The notes: a model not told the origin generated them from the letters alone. DNA of 64,000 nucleotides from Bradyrhizobium sp. 170 (GCF_023101085.1 NZ_CP064703.1:3100001-3164000); one strand, 5' to 3'. Shown: positions 9,404 to 18,005, counted from the first letter of the stretch. Numbers and translations: made by a program.

Positions 9404-9426
9404 GAAGTCTTCGTGCGGCCGCACAC

Positions 9427-10641
9427 CTACTTCTTCTGCCCGTAATTCAACAGCCCGCCCTTGCTCTTCGGCGGATGGGCGCGTAGGCCTTCCTCGTTGG
9501 GTTCGGTGCCCCAGCCCGGGCGGTCCGGCATCACCAGATGACCATCGACGATCTCGGGCACGTGCGTGAACAGTTCGTGGTCCCACGCCAGGCGATCGAT
9601 GTCGATTTCCATGATGCGCAAATTCGGCACGGCAGCGGAGAAATGCGCGTTCTGCATGGTGCAGAGGTGGCCGTAGAAATTATGCGGGGCGACGTTGACC
9701 TCGAAGTGCTCGGCGGCTGCGGCGATCTTCATTGATTGCCATATCCCGTTCCAGGGCGTGTCGATGATGGCGACATCCATCGCCTGTTCGTTGAAGTAGG
9801 GCAGGAATTCGCGCAGGCCCAGCAGCGTCTCGCAGGATGAGACCGGGTGCGGGCTCTGGCGGCGGATGTAGCCCAGCGCCTGCGGATTAAAAGTGTCGAT
9901 CTCCACCCAGAACAAATCCATGTCCTTGATGGCGCGGAGAATCTTGAGGTAGCCTTCCGTCTTGGCGTTGAAGTTGAGGTCGAGCAGCAAATCGACATCG
10001 GGACCGGCGCCGTCGCGGATCGCTTCCAGATGCATGCAGAGGTTTCGCAGCACCTTGCGATCGACGTTGATCTCGGGCTCGAACGGCGAGCCGAAGCCCG
10101 GCCGCCAGCCCTGCGGCTTGCCGTCGGTGTAGACGAAGATGTTGGTCTTCATCGCCGTAAAGCCTTTTTCGCGCACCTCGCGGCCGATTCCTTTCACGCC
10201 GTCGAGATCGGTAATCGCCGGCTTGAACCAGTCGGGGTGATTGATGCGCCAGGTCGCGCAGTGCGACCAGTAGACCCGGATGCGGTCGCGTATCTTGCCG
10301 CCGAGCAGCTCGTAGCAGGGCACGCCCAGCGCCTTTGCCTTGACGTCGAGCAGCGCGTTCTCGATGGCGCCAAGCGCCAGCGCCACCACGCCGCCGGCGG
10401 CCGGCCGCGTTGCGGCAAACAGTTCGGCGTAAATCCGCTCATGCTGGAAGGCGTTCTTGCCGATAATGCGCGCCGCGAGGCGCTCGATCGCCGCGGTCAC
10501 GCCGGGTGCGCCAAAGCCCTCATCGTACTCGCTCCAGCCGACGATGCCGTCTTCGGTCATGATCTTGACGAAGTGGTAGTTCCGCCAGCCGGCGTCGCAG
10601 GCGAGCGTTTCGACGCTTCTTACTTGAGTGGCCTTTTTCAT
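9427..10641 (-). CDS. Mandelate racemase/muconate lactonizing enzyme family protein
   Basis: 404 residues. The ATG at 10641 (MKKATQVRSVETLACDAGWRNY) is preferred over an upstream start at 10707. Enolase-superfamily features are clear: an N-terminal capping domain with DGIVGWSEYDEGFG, then a barrel domain with the metal-ligand series LLLDLN, FWVEID and SSCETL, and a general-base His candidate in NVAPHNFYGH. This fits acid-sugar dehydratases or related racemases, which abstract the alpha proton of a carboxylate with Mg2+. It stands alone on this strand, so the substrate is open. Confidence 0.85.
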   Translation of the reverse strand: MKKATQVRSVETLACDAGWRNYHFVKIMTEDGIVGWSEYDEGFGAPGVTAAIERLAARIIGKNAFQHERIYAELFAATRPAAGGVVALALGAIENALLDVKAKALGVPCYELLGGKIRDRIRVYWSHCATWRINHPDWFKPAITDLDGVKGIGREVREKGFTAMKTNIFVYTDGKPQGWRPGFGSPFEPEINVDRKVLRNLCMHLEAIRDGAGPDVDLLLDLNFNAKTEGYLKILRAIKDMDLFWVEIDTFNPQALGYIRRQSPHPVSSCETLLGLREFLPYFNEQAMDVAIIDTPWNGIWQSMKIAAAAEHFEVNVAPHNFYGHLCTMQNAHFSAAVPNLRIMEIDIDRLAWDHELFTHVPEIVDGHLVMPDRPGWGTEPNEEGLRAHPPKSKGGLLNYGQKK

Positions 10642-10754
10642 GGTTTCCTGCCCCGGGGCTTGTTGTTGTAGTTGGCTGATAACAACAATGATTGGCGGGG
10701 CCGTCAATTGCAGGGCAGCGTATAAGGCAGGGCACGGCCTGCATGGTTCGCCCG

Positions 10755-10781
10755 GAGGAGCGCGGCGTTGCCGCGCTCCTC
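10755..10781. terminator. Strong hairpin downstream of the amidohydrolase gene
   Basis: A perfect 12-base stem (GAGGAGCGCGGC, 10755-10766, with its complement at 10770-10781) has a 3-base loop. It lies 64 bases past the stop of the amidohydrolase gene that reads leftwards. No T run follows, so it may be a factor-dependent terminator or part of a dispersed repeat: the adjoining CTCATCCTGAGG segment at 10800-10811 is itself a common intergenic element. Confidence 0.45.
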
Positions 10782-10844
10782 ACCATGAGGATCTCAGACC
10801 TCATCCTGAGGCGCGCAAGCGCCGTCTCGAAGGATGCAGCCGGG

Positions 10845-12086
10845 CTAGCCCGTCGGACGAAACAGCGTCGGCTTCGGCCGCTCGAACACCTGCCGCCCGT
10901 TCTTGAATCCCATCAGCATGTCGGGCAGCTCTGCAATCGCGTTCGGCCCGCTGTCGGTGTCGAGGACGACCAAGTCGGCGGGATTGCCCGGCGCGATACC
11001 GTAATCCCCTAGGTTCATCAGCCGCGCCGGCAGCTCGGTGACGAGGTCGAGGCAGGCGTCGAATTCGCTGACGCCGGCATGCGCGACGTTGGCGTAGAAA
11101 TTCGCCATCCGCAGCAGTGAGGCATCGCCGAACGGCGTGAAGGGATTGAGCACATTGTTGGTCGCGACCGAACACACGACGCCGTTTTCGACGAGCTTGT
11201 GCGCCACCGTCAGCCCCCGCGGCGCATTATGCGTCGCGTCGCGGCCCATCAGATAGAGATCGGTCGCGGGCAGCACGGTCACGGCGACGCCCGATTTGGC
11301 CAGCCGGGCTGCGGCGGCCTTCAGCCGGTCCGGCGGCAGCGCCGACAATTTCGTCGCATGACCGATCGCGACGCGACCCTGGTAGTTACGCCGCTCGGTC
11401 TGCCGGCAGACCTCTTCGAGATGCCACCACGACGGATCGAGATCGAAGTCGAGGTGTAGGTCGATATCGACGTCGAACTCCTGCGCCAGATCGAAAATTC
11501 TTTCGAGATGCGCGTTCGGGTCGGTGTCCATATAAGGACAGCCGCCGATTGCTTCGCCGCCGCCGCGCAGCGCCGCGATCAGCAGTTCCTCGGCGCCGGG
11601 ATCGTTGGTCAGGCCTTCCTGCGGAAACACGCAGATCGAGAGATCGAGCGCCCAGGCATAGGCGCTCTTCAGCGCCTTGACCGCTTCGAAACCACGCAGC
11701 GCGATGCGCGGATCGATTTCCACATGGGTGCGCATGCGCGTGGTGCCATGCACGATGGCGCGCTCGATCACCCGCGCGCCGCGCGCGTACACGTCTTCCA
11801 CCGTGAAATCCCGCTTCATCGCCGCGACCGCGGCGATGGCCTCCGCCACGCTGCCATGGTCATGCCCGCAACGGCCGAGCAGGCAGGCCTTATCGAGGTG
11901 AATATGCGTGTCGACGAACCCGGGCAGGGCGAGTTTGCCGCCGACCTCGATCTCGGCCGCTTCGCAGGCAAGCCGGGGTTCGATGGCGGTGATCCTCCCA
12001 CCAGTGACACCGATATCGACTGTCGTGGCGGCAGACCGCGTCCTGGCGTTGCGGAAGATGAGGTCGAAGGCCGTTTTCGCGTTCAT
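10845..12086 (-). CDS. Amidohydrolase, cytosine deaminase-like
   Basis: 413 residues. Features of the CodA-like amidohydrolase branch: an N-terminal beta-sandwich strand, the metal-binding PGFVDTHIHLDKACLLG block near residue 55, DIDLHLDFDLDP near 205 and a VAIGHATKLSALPP block near 240. The position that carries the catalytic metal-binding Asp in cytosine deaminase (HDD in E. coli CodA) reads ATNNVLNPFTPFGDAS near residue 310, so Asn replaces Asp. That suggests a different reaction or a different metal centre within the family. It is divergent from the NTF2-like gene and near an ABC importer and GntR regulator that share an operator-like motif. Confidence 0.85.
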   Translation of the reverse strand: MNAKTAFDLIFRNARTRSAATTVDIGVTGGRITAIEPRLACEAAEIEVGGKLALPGFVDTHIHLDKACLLGRCGHDHGSVAEAIAAVAAMKRDFTVEDVYARGARVIERAIVHGTTRMRTHVEIDPRIALRGFEAVKALKSAYAWALDLSICVFPQEGLTNDPGAEELLIAALRGGGEAIGGCPYMDTDPNAHLERIFDLAQEFDVDIDLHLDFDLDPSWWHLEEVCRQTERRNYQGRVAIGHATKLSALPPDRLKAAAARLAKSGVAVTVLPATDLYLMGRDATHNAPRGLTVAHKLVENGVVCSVATNNVLNPFTPFGDASLLRMANFYANVAHAGVSEFDACLDLVTELPARLMNLGDYGIAPGNPADLVVLDTDSGPNAIAELPDMLMGFKNGRQVFERPKPTLFRPTG

Positions 12087-12156
12087 GGGTCCGGGCAGGG
12101 CTGGAGCTGGCCCCGAACCTAGCGGAAGCGCGCGCGCCGGGCAGCTCCAGATTGTG

Positions 12157-12202
12157 TGCAGTTTCGAGGCTCAATTGTTCAAAATATGTGCATGCAGTTT
12201 GA
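12157..12202. promoter_or_regulatory. Candidate GntR operator in the divergent amidohydrolase/NTF2-like promoter region
   Basis: Two direct copies of TGCAGTTT occur, at 12157-12164 and within TGCATGCAGTTTGA at 12189-12202. The full 14-base TGCATGCAGTTTGA recurs exactly at 13593-13606, between the GntR gene and the ABC importer. Shared long words in only these two regulatory gaps suggest a binding site for the GntR protein encoded at 12762-13520. CAATTG sits between the copies here. Confidence 0.45.
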
Positions 12203-12240
12203 CTGGCCGATTGTAGTATTATCCATCAGGAGAAACTGCC

Positions 12241-12657
12241 ATGTCCGTTGCGAAAGCCGAACCCAAGGGAATGTCTGATGCAGAGGTGGTCGAGGCCTAT
12301 CTCACCGCGTCGATGATCCCGGATCCTGAGGCGGCGGCCGCCTACATGAAGCCCGGCACGATCATCACCTTCACCGGCGGCCGGGAGTTCGACCATCCGC
12401 GCGGGCCGACCGGCTTCAACGCGGGGCGCTATCGCTGGGTCAAGAAGCAGATGGACCGTTTCGACGTCTGCCCCGGCGCGGACGAGACCGTCGTCTACAG
12501 CATCGGCGCGCTCTACGGCGAGTGGATCGACGGCACGCCGTTCGAAGGCAACCGCTACGTCGACCGCTTCGTGGTCAAGGGCGGCCAGATCGTGAAGATG
12601 GACGTCTGGAACGACAGCGCCGAGCGCATTCTGGTGCAGATGGGGATCGAGGCGTAG
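12241..12657 (+). CDS. NTF2-like (SnoaL/ketosteroid isomerase fold) protein
   Basis: 138 residues with AGGAG at 12228-12232 ahead of the ATG. The sequence has the NTF2-like pattern: an N-terminal helix (DAEVVEAYLTASMIPDPEAAAAYM), then strands ending with NRYVDRFVVKGGQIVKMDVWNDSAERIL, the usual closing beta hairpins of the SnoaL/DUF1348-like group. Members are small cone-shaped isomerases, hydrolases or binding proteins. It is divergent from the amidohydrolase and shares its regulatory gap, so it may act on an intermediate of the same pathway. Specific activity is unknown. Confidence 0.75.
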   Translation: MSVAKAEPKGMSDAEVVEAYLTASMIPDPEAAAAYMKPGTIITFTGGREFDHPRGPTGFNAGRYRWVKKQMDRFDVCPGADETVVYSIGALYGEWIDGTPFEGNRYVDRFVVKGGQIVKMDVWNDSAERILVQMGIEA

Positions 12658-12672
12658 GGCTTGCTGATAGAG

Positions 12673-12752
12673 CCGTCATTGCGAGCGCAGCGAAGCAATC
12701 CATCGTGCGGCAAGCGGAGATGTGGATTGCTTCGCTGCGCTCGCAATGACGG
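12673..12752. repeat. GTCATTGCGAGCGCAGCGAAGCAATCC palindromic repeat, copy 1
   Basis: The left arm CCGTCATTGCGAGCGCAGCG and its complement at the right end (12727-12752) enclose a short variable centre. The same element occurs at 16439-16550 and 21625-21711. It lies in the convergent gap between the NTF2-like and GntR genes and could form a terminator-like structure in either direction. Confidence 0.85.
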
Positions 12753-12761
12753 AGCCCTCGG

Positions 12762-13520
12762 CTACCTCGCTCTGACCACCTTCGGCAGTTTCACCACGCG
12801 GGCACTATCCGCCTCGTCCGCATAGGGCGCCAGAATATCCAGCAAATCCCGGCCGCGCTGCGGGGCAGGGGCCACCAGCGCGCGATTTGCCACCGAATCC
12901 AGATGGCTGTGCATCAGGCTCATCACCTTGCTCTCGTCGCCCTTGACGAGCGCTGCAATAATCGCGCGATGCTCGTTGATCGCGCATTCCGACGAATGCG
13001 GGCGGCTGTACAGCGACAGCGTCAGGCAGCAGCGGTAGGCAACCTCGCTGACGTAGCGCACCAGGATCGGGCTGTTCGTCATATTGGCGAGCAGGATGTG
13101 AAATTCCGTCGCGAGCCGGATCGACACCGCGTCCGTACCGTCACGGGCGCGGTCCTCGGCGTCGACATGGGTATTGAGTTCCGCGACCTGGCTCTTGGTC
13201 AGCTTGCCGGCAAGTTGCCGCACCACCAGCCGTTCGAGTTCGATCCGGATATCAAAGGCATCGCGCGCCTCTTGCCAGCTCGGCGTCGCCACGACAGCAA
13301 TCCGGTTGCGGCGAAGCTCGACGAGGCCTTCCGCGGCCAGTTGGCCCAGCGCATGGCGGGCGATGGTGCGGCTGACGCCGAACCTTTCTCCAAGCGAATC
13401 CTCCGGCAGTTTCGCGCCGGGCTCCAGCGCCTGCTCGATGATGGCGCGGCGAAGCGCGCGGCAGATCACGCCGACCTTGTCGGACGATTCAGCGGTTTTG
13501 CTGGCGGCGCGGGGCGCCAT
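12762..13520 (-). CDS. GntR family transcriptional regulator (FCD/FadR type)
   Basis: 252 residues from the ATG at 13520 (MAPRAASKTAESSDKVG); longer in-frame starts run into the divergent ABC gene. The N-terminal winged helix is visible at residues 15-80 (ALRRAIIEQALEPGAKLPED, then GVSRTIARHALGQLAAEGLV). The C-terminal all-helical FCD effector domain has the usual D/H ligand pattern (DAFDIRIELERLVVRQL, FHILLANMTNSP, EHRAIIAALVKGD, SLMHSHLDSV). It is divergent from the ABC importer genes, and TGCATGCAGTTTGA in the gap recurs upstream of the amidohydrolase, so it probably controls both units in response to the imported compound. Confidence 0.88.
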   Translation of the reverse strand: MAPRAASKTAESSDKVGVICRALRRAIIEQALEPGAKLPEDSLGERFGVSRTIARHALGQLAAEGLVELRRNRIAVVATPSWQEARDAFDIRIELERLVVRQLAGKLTKSQVAELNTHVDAEDRARDGTDAVSIRLATEFHILLANMTNSPILVRYVSEVAYRCCLTLSLYSRPHSSECAINEHRAIIAALVKGDESKVMSLMHSHLDSVANRALVAPAPQRGRDLLDILAPYADEADSARVVKLPKVVRAR

Positions 13521-13567
13521 CGGCGAATCCTTAAACGTGTGCTTCGAATGGCGCTCTCTTATCACAA

Positions 13568-13622
13568 TTGTGCACGGATCGAGCGCCTCAATTGCATGCA
13601 GTTTGAGGGCTGGATTGCACAA
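13568..13622. promoter_or_regulatory. Candidate GntR operator between regulator and ABC importer
   Basis: TGCATGCAGTTTGA at 13593-13606 matches the site at 12189-12202 exactly. It is flanked by TTGTGCA (13568-13574) and TTGCACAA (13615-13622), which form an inverted pair around it. The arrangement suggests a two-dimer GntR site controlling both the regulator gene and the importer. Confidence 0.45.
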
Positions 13623-13712
13623 AAGGAATCCGGCAGTTTCGGCGGTCATTTGCGATCCCCTTGATTTCCAAGGCAAGTTTTGCTGGCATTCGGCTTGCAT
13701 GCACTTCCAGCC

Positions 13713-14579
13713 ATGATGCGCATGCAACCACATTCTGAATTCCAGGGCTCGCCGGTTCCGGCTTCTGCCGCACCCATTGCCATCGAACTCTCCGAGGCCT
13801 CGGTCACCTTCGGCCGCGGCGCCCGCGCGGTGCCAGCCCTTGCCACGACGACGCTGCGGATCGCCGATGGCGAGTTCGTCGCTCTCGTCGGGCCGTCCGG
13901 ATGCGGCAAGTCCACCATCCTGCGGCTGGTGAGCGGGCTGGTGCAGCCATCCACCGGCGTGGTCATCGTCGGCGGCCGGGAAGTAGCGGCGCGGGCGCTC
14001 CGCGTCGGCATGGCGTTCCAGAACCCGACCATGCTGCCCTGGATGACGATCGAGCGGAACATCATGCTGCCGCTCAAGATCGTCGAACCGTTTCGCTCGC
14101 AGTTCCGCAAGCTGCGCAAGACCAAATTCCGCGACAAGGCCAATGCGCTGTTGGAGCAGGTCGGCCTCAAGGGTTTTGGCAACCGCTACCCCTGGCAGCT
14201 CTCCGGCGGCATGCTTCAGCGCGCCAATCTGTGCCGCGCACTGATCCATGAGCCACGCATGCTGCTGCTTGACGAGCCCTTTGGCGCGCTCGATCAGTTC
14301 ACGCGGGAAGAGCTGTGGTCGATCCTTCAGGATCTCTGGATCGCCCACCGGCCGACCGTGCTGCTGGTGACGCACGATCTGCGCGAGGCGGCGTTTCTCG
14401 GCAGCCGCATCTGCGTGATGAGCGCGCGCCCCGGCCGCATCCTCGACGACAGCCACGTCACCTTCGCCCGCCCGCGCACGGTCGCGATGACCTTCGAGCC
14501 GGACTTTGTGGCGCTGAACCAGAAGCTGCGCGCGTTCATCGTCGATGCCAGAACCGCGTCAGCACAGGGAGCGGCCTGA
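13713..14579 (+). CDS. ABC transporter ATP-binding protein, NitT/TauT type
   Basis: About 288 residues if started at the ATG at 13713; ATGs at 13716 and 13722 are equally possible because no clear ribosome site is seen. Walker A is GPSGCGKST near residue 61, the signature is LSGGMLQRANLCRAL near 164, Walker B is MLLLDEPFGALD near 185, followed by the switch His in LLVTHDLREA. These match the SsuB/TauB/NrtD branch. It powers the permease encoded at 14581 and takes ligand from the binding protein at 15405. Confidence 0.88.
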   Translation: MMRMQPHSEFQGSPVPASAAPIAIELSEASVTFGRGARAVPALATTTLRIADGEFVALVGPSGCGKSTILRLVSGLVQPSTGVVIVGGREVAARALRVGMAFQNPTMLPWMTIERNIMLPLKIVEPFRSQFRKLRKTKFRDKANALLEQVGLKGFGNRYPWQLSGGMLQRANLCRALIHEPRMLLLDEPFGALDQFTREELWSILQDLWIAHRPTVLLVTHDLREAAFLGSRICVMSARPGRILDDSHVTFARPRTVAMTFEPDFVALNQKLRAFIVDARTASAQGAA

Positions 14580-14580
14580 C

Positions 14581-15357
14581 ATGCCCGATTTCGATTACCG
14601 CCAGAAAGCCTGGTCGGCGGCACTGATCGTGCTGTTCTTCGTCGCCTGGGAGTTGTTTTGCCTGATGACGGGCATGTCAGACCTCGTGCTGCCGCGCCCA
14701 TCGCAGGTGTTCGTCACGCTGTTTGAGAAATTCCCGATTCTGTGGCCGCATATCCTGCAGACGCTGGCGACCACGATGATCGGCTTCGTGCTCGGCGTCG
14801 GCCTTGGCGTCGTGCTCGGCGCCGTCATCGGTGTCTCGAAGACGGCTTACGATACCGCCTATCCGCTACTGGTCGGCTTCTCCTCGATTCCAAAGGTCGC
14901 CGTGGTGCCGATTTTCGTGCTGTGGTTCGGCTCCGGCTCGGTGCCGGCGGTGCTGACCGCGCTCTCGATCTGCTTCTTTCCGATCGTGGTCAACATTGCG
15001 ACGGGCCTGGCAACCACCGAACCCGAACTCGAGGACGTGCTGAAGGCGCTCGGCGCCAGCAAACTCGACATTCTCTGGAATGTCGGGCTGCCGCGCACCA
15101 TGCCGTTCTTCTTTGCGTCATTGAAGGTCGCGATTTCTTACGCCTTTGTCGGCGCGGTGCTGTCGGAGACCGTCGCCTCGAACCGCGGCATCGGCAACGT
15201 CATGATGACCGCGTCCTCGAATTTCAACGTGCCGCTGGTGTTCGCGGGCCTGTTCGTGCTCGCCGGCCTCGGCGTCGCGCTCTACGTGCTCTTCTCAGCG
15301 ATCGAGGGACGCGTCACCGGCTGGGCCACCCGCAAGAACGACGTGATCGCGACATGA
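14581..15357 (+). CDS. ABC transporter permease, NitT/TauT type
   Basis: 258 residues, starting one base after the ATPase stop. It has about six membrane helices and the BPD_transp_1 coupling-loop motif near residue 155 (DVLKALGASKLDILWNVGLP, matching EAA-x3-G). It belongs to the SsuC/TauC branch. It overlaps a possible upstream start of the binding protein gene at 15354, so the three genes are one operon. Confidence 0.9.
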   Translation: MPDFDYRQKAWSAALIVLFFVAWELFCLMTGMSDLVLPRPSQVFVTLFEKFPILWPHILQTLATTMIGFVLGVGLGVVLGAVIGVSKTAYDTAYPLLVGFSSIPKVAVVPIFVLWFGSGSVPAVLTALSICFFPIVVNIATGLATTEPELEDVLKALGASKLDILWNVGLPRTMPFFFASLKVAISYAFVGAVLSETVASNRGIGNVMMTASSNFNVPLVFAGLFVLAGLGVALYVLFSAIEGRVTGWATRKNDVIAT

Positions 15358-15404
15358 AGCAAGTTTTCGCCACCCGCCATCCAACCCTTATCGAGGAGAT
15401 CGCC

Positions 15405-16430
15405 ATGCTAGCCAGAATAAGCGCCGCGCTGTTGGGAGTTGCCTTGTTCGCCGGCGCCGCCAATGCCCAGGAGACGACGATCAAGTTCACCCTCGGCTGG
15501 AAGACCCAAGGCTCCGATGCCGCGTTCTTCTATGCCAAGGACCACGGCTTCTTCAAAGCGGAAGGCCTCAATGTCGTGATCGACCAGGGCGAGGGCTCGG
15601 GCGCGACCGTGACGCGCATCATGTCGGGCGCCTATGACGCCGGCTTCGGCGACGTCAACGCCATCATCCAGAACGCCTCGACCAAGCCGCAGGATGCCCC
15701 GGTCATGGTCTACATGATCTGGAACCAGCCGCCGTTTGCGATCGTCACCAAGAAGACCAGCGGCATCAACACCATCAAGGATTTCGAGGGCCATACGCTC
15801 GGCGGCGCGCAGGGCACGCCGACCACGCGGCTGCTGCCGGTGTTCGCGCAAAAGAACAAGCTCGAGGGCGAGAAGATCAAGATCTCCAACATGGCGCCGA
15901 ACCTGCAGGAGCCGATGCTGATCAAGGGCGATATCGACGCCGCGCTGGTGTTCAACATCACGAGCTACTTTAACCTCGTGCTGAACCGCCAGGATCCCGA
16001 CAAGGACTACAAATGGTTCCAGTTCGGCGATTATGGCCTCGACCTCTATTCCAACGGCGTGATGGTGTCGCGCAAGCTCCTGGCGTCCAATCCGAAGGCC
16101 GTCGCCGGCCTCGTCCGCGCCGTCAACAAGGGCATGATCGCGATCGCCAAGGATCAAAATGCCGGTATGAAAGCCGCTGTCAATTACGACAATCTGATCA
16201 ACGTCGAAGTCGAAAAGCGCCGCCTGCAATATTCCTTCGACAAGCTGATCGTCTCGCCCGAGATGAAGGAAATCGGCGTCGGCGACGTCAAGGACGACCG
16301 CATGGCCCGCGCCATCGGCATCATCGTCGAGGGTTATCAGCTTGCCCGGGCGCCGACGCCGGCGGAAATCTTCTCGCGCGAATTTTTGCCGCCGCGCGCG
16401 GAACGCGAGCTGGTTTATACGGCGAATTGA
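15405..16430 (+). CDS. ABC transporter substrate-binding protein, NMT1/SsuA-like
   Basis: 341 residues from the ATG at 15405, which has GAGGAG at 15393-15398 and yields a standard signal peptide (MLARISAALLGVALFAGAANAQ). An alternative ATG at 15354 overlaps the permease stop. The mature protein starts TTIKFTLGWKTQGSDAAFFY, the NMT1/THI5-like or SsuA-like fold, with GEGSGATVTRIMSGAYDAGF near residue 65. This fold binds pyrimidines, sulfonates and nitrate. Two deaminase- or chlorohydrolase-like amidohydrolases flank the transporter, which favours an N-heterocyclic ligand. Confidence 0.88.
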   Translation: MLARISAALLGVALFAGAANAQETTIKFTLGWKTQGSDAAFFYAKDHGFFKAEGLNVVIDQGEGSGATVTRIMSGAYDAGFGDVNAIIQNASTKPQDAPVMVYMIWNQPPFAIVTKKTSGINTIKDFEGHTLGGAQGTPTTRLLPVFAQKNKLEGEKIKISNMAPNLQEPMLIKGDIDAALVFNITSYFNLVLNRQDPDKDYKWFQFGDYGLDLYSNGVMVSRKLLASNPKAVAGLVRAVNKGMIAIAKDQNAGMKAAVNYDNLINVEVEKRRLQYSFDKLIVSPEMKEIGVGDVKDDRMARAIGIIVEGYQLARAPTPAEIFSREFLPPRAERELVYTAN

Positions 16431-16438
16431 CGCCTTTC

Positions 16439-16550
16439 GTCATTGCCTGCGACAAACGCGAAGCGTTTGCGCAAGGGAGCGAAGCGACGAAGCAATCCAT
16501 TCTTTCTTTTCGCGGCGAGATGGATTGCTTCGCTGCGCTCGCAATGACGG
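16439..16550. repeat. GTCATTGC...GCAATGAC palindromic repeat, copy 2
   Basis: A longer variant of the element at 12673-12752: it starts CGTCATTGC, carries an inserted TTGCGCAAGGGAGC-like segment, and ends TGGATTGCTTCGCTGCGCTC then GCAATGACGG. It sits between the binding protein gene and the next amidohydrolase gene. Confidence 0.8.
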
Positions 16551-16562
16551 AGAGGGGATGTC

Positions 16563-18005
16563 ATGACGATGGAAGTTGCCGCACACAGCCTGTTCTCCGG
16601 CTCCGAACGCGGCCTGCTCGAAAACGTCGTCCTGCGGTATGACAACGGCGTCATCACCGATATCTCCGAGGGCGTGCCACCCACCACCGCCCCGCGCTCC
16701 CTCGTGCTTCCGGCCTTCGTCAACGCCCACGACCATGCGCGCGCGCCGGCGTCCTCGTTCGGTGCGCTCGGCATGCCGCTTGAAAGCTGGATCCTCCGCT
16801 CTGCGCTCGGTACGCCGGTCGATCCGTATCTGACCGCAGCTTCCGCGCTGGCGCGTTCGGCGCGCGCCGGCTGTGCGGCGATGATGATCCATTACACCCG
16901 TCCGAGCGGCACCATGCCGCTGGTGGAAGAGGCCAGCGCGATTGCGCGCGCGGCGTCCGACGTCGGCATCCGCATCGCGTTCGCGCTTGCCGTGCGCGAC
17001 CAGAATCCGGTGGTGTATGGCGATGAAGAGCCGTTCCTCTCCGGTCTCTCCAAAGACGATCGCGGCACGATCGAACAGATGTTCGTCCGCGCGCCGATGT
17101 CGCCGAAAGCCTATATCGAGCTGACGGATGCGATTGCCTCGGCCATCGCGGGGCCGAAGGTGGACGTGCAGCTTGGCCCGGCCGGCGTGCAGTGGTGCTC
17201 AAAGCCGCTGCTGGAGGCGGTGGCGGAGAACTCCGCGCAGACCGGTCGGCGCGTCCACATGCATCTGTTGGAGACCATCTATCAGCGTGCCTGGGTGGAC
17301 CAGCATTTTCCTGATGGCATCGTCCGCTACCTCCGCGACATCGGCTTCCTGTCGGACCGGCTGACGCTGGCGCATTGCATCCATGCTCGCCCCGACGAGA
17401 TCGAGATGATCGCGGCTTCCGGCGCGCGCATCGTCACCAATTTCTCTTCCAATCTCCATCTGCGCTCCGGCCTCGCGCCGATCGCCGCCGCGCACAAATG
17501 CGGCTGCGCGATCGCGGTCGGCGTCGATGGGCTGGCGCTCGACGAGGATGACGACGTGCTGCGCGAGATGCGGCTGGTTCAGATGGCGCACGGCGGTCTC
17601 GGCTTCCAGCGGACCTGGACGACTTCCGAATTCCTCGGCCTCGCCATCGCCAATGGCCGCAAGGCGACGGGCTCGCCCGGAACCGGCGCGCTCGTAGCCG
17701 GCGCGCCGGCCGATTTCGTCACCATCGATCTGGACCGGCTCGACCGGGACCAGATCATGCCGGTCGACCCCATCGACCTCCTGTTCGCGCGCGGCAATGC
17801 CTCGCTGTTGCGCGACGTGGTTGTGGATGGCCGAAAGATCGTCAGCGAAGGCCGTTGCACCGGCGTCGATCTTCCCGCGATCGAGCACGAATTGCGCGGA
17901 ATCTACTGCGCCAACGCAAAGCAACTCACGCCCTTCCAGCGGGCCTGGCCGCCGCTCTCGGTGTCGCTGAAGAACTGGTTCGAAGCGCATCTGGGTTGCC
18001 GGTGA
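16563..18005 (+). CDS. Amidohydrolase, chlorohydrolase/deaminase type (AtzA/TrzN/SsnA-like)
   Basis: 480 residues. Metal-site features: VLPAFVNAHDHARAP near residue 55 (HxH), MHLLETIYQRAW near 235 (His and Glu), LTLAHCIHARPDEIEM near 265 and AIAVGVDGLALDEDDDVLREM near 320, which supplies the Asp and matches the GTDG...DD...E pattern of the AtzA/TrzN/guanine-deaminase branch. These enzymes hydrolyse C-N or C-Cl bonds on N-heterocycles. It follows the ABC importer on the same strand, so it likely processes the imported compound, together with the CodA-like enzyme at 10845. Confidence 0.82.
   Translation: MTMEVAAHSLFSGSERGLLENVVLRYDNGVITDISEGVPPTTAPRSLVLPAFVNAHDHARAPASSFGALGMPLESWILRSALGTPVDPYLTAASALARSARAGCAAMMIHYTRPSGTMPLVEEASAIARAASDVGIRIAFALAVRDQNPVVYGDEEPFLSGLSKDDRGTIEQMFVRAPMSPKAYIELTDAIASAIAGPKVDVQLGPAGVQWCSKPLLEAVAENSAQTGRRVHMHLLETIYQRAWVDQHFPDGIVRYLRDIGFLSDRLTLAHCIHARPDEIEMIAASGARIVTNFSSNLHLRSGLAPIAAAHKCGCAIAVGVDGLALDEDDDVLREMRLVQMAHGGLGFQRTWTTSEFLGLAIANGRKATGSPGTGALVAGAPADFVTIDLDRLDRDQIMPVDPIDLLFARGNASLLRDVVVDGRKIVSEGRCTGVDLPAIEHELRGIYCANAKQLTPFQRAWPPLSVSLKNWFEAHLGCR

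Noticed and set aside
13521..14456. N-terminal extension of the GntR regulator overlapping the ABC ATPase gene
   Set aside because: The extension is antisense to a clear ATPase and has no domain; the ATG at 13520 gives a normal 252-residue FCD-type GntR protein.
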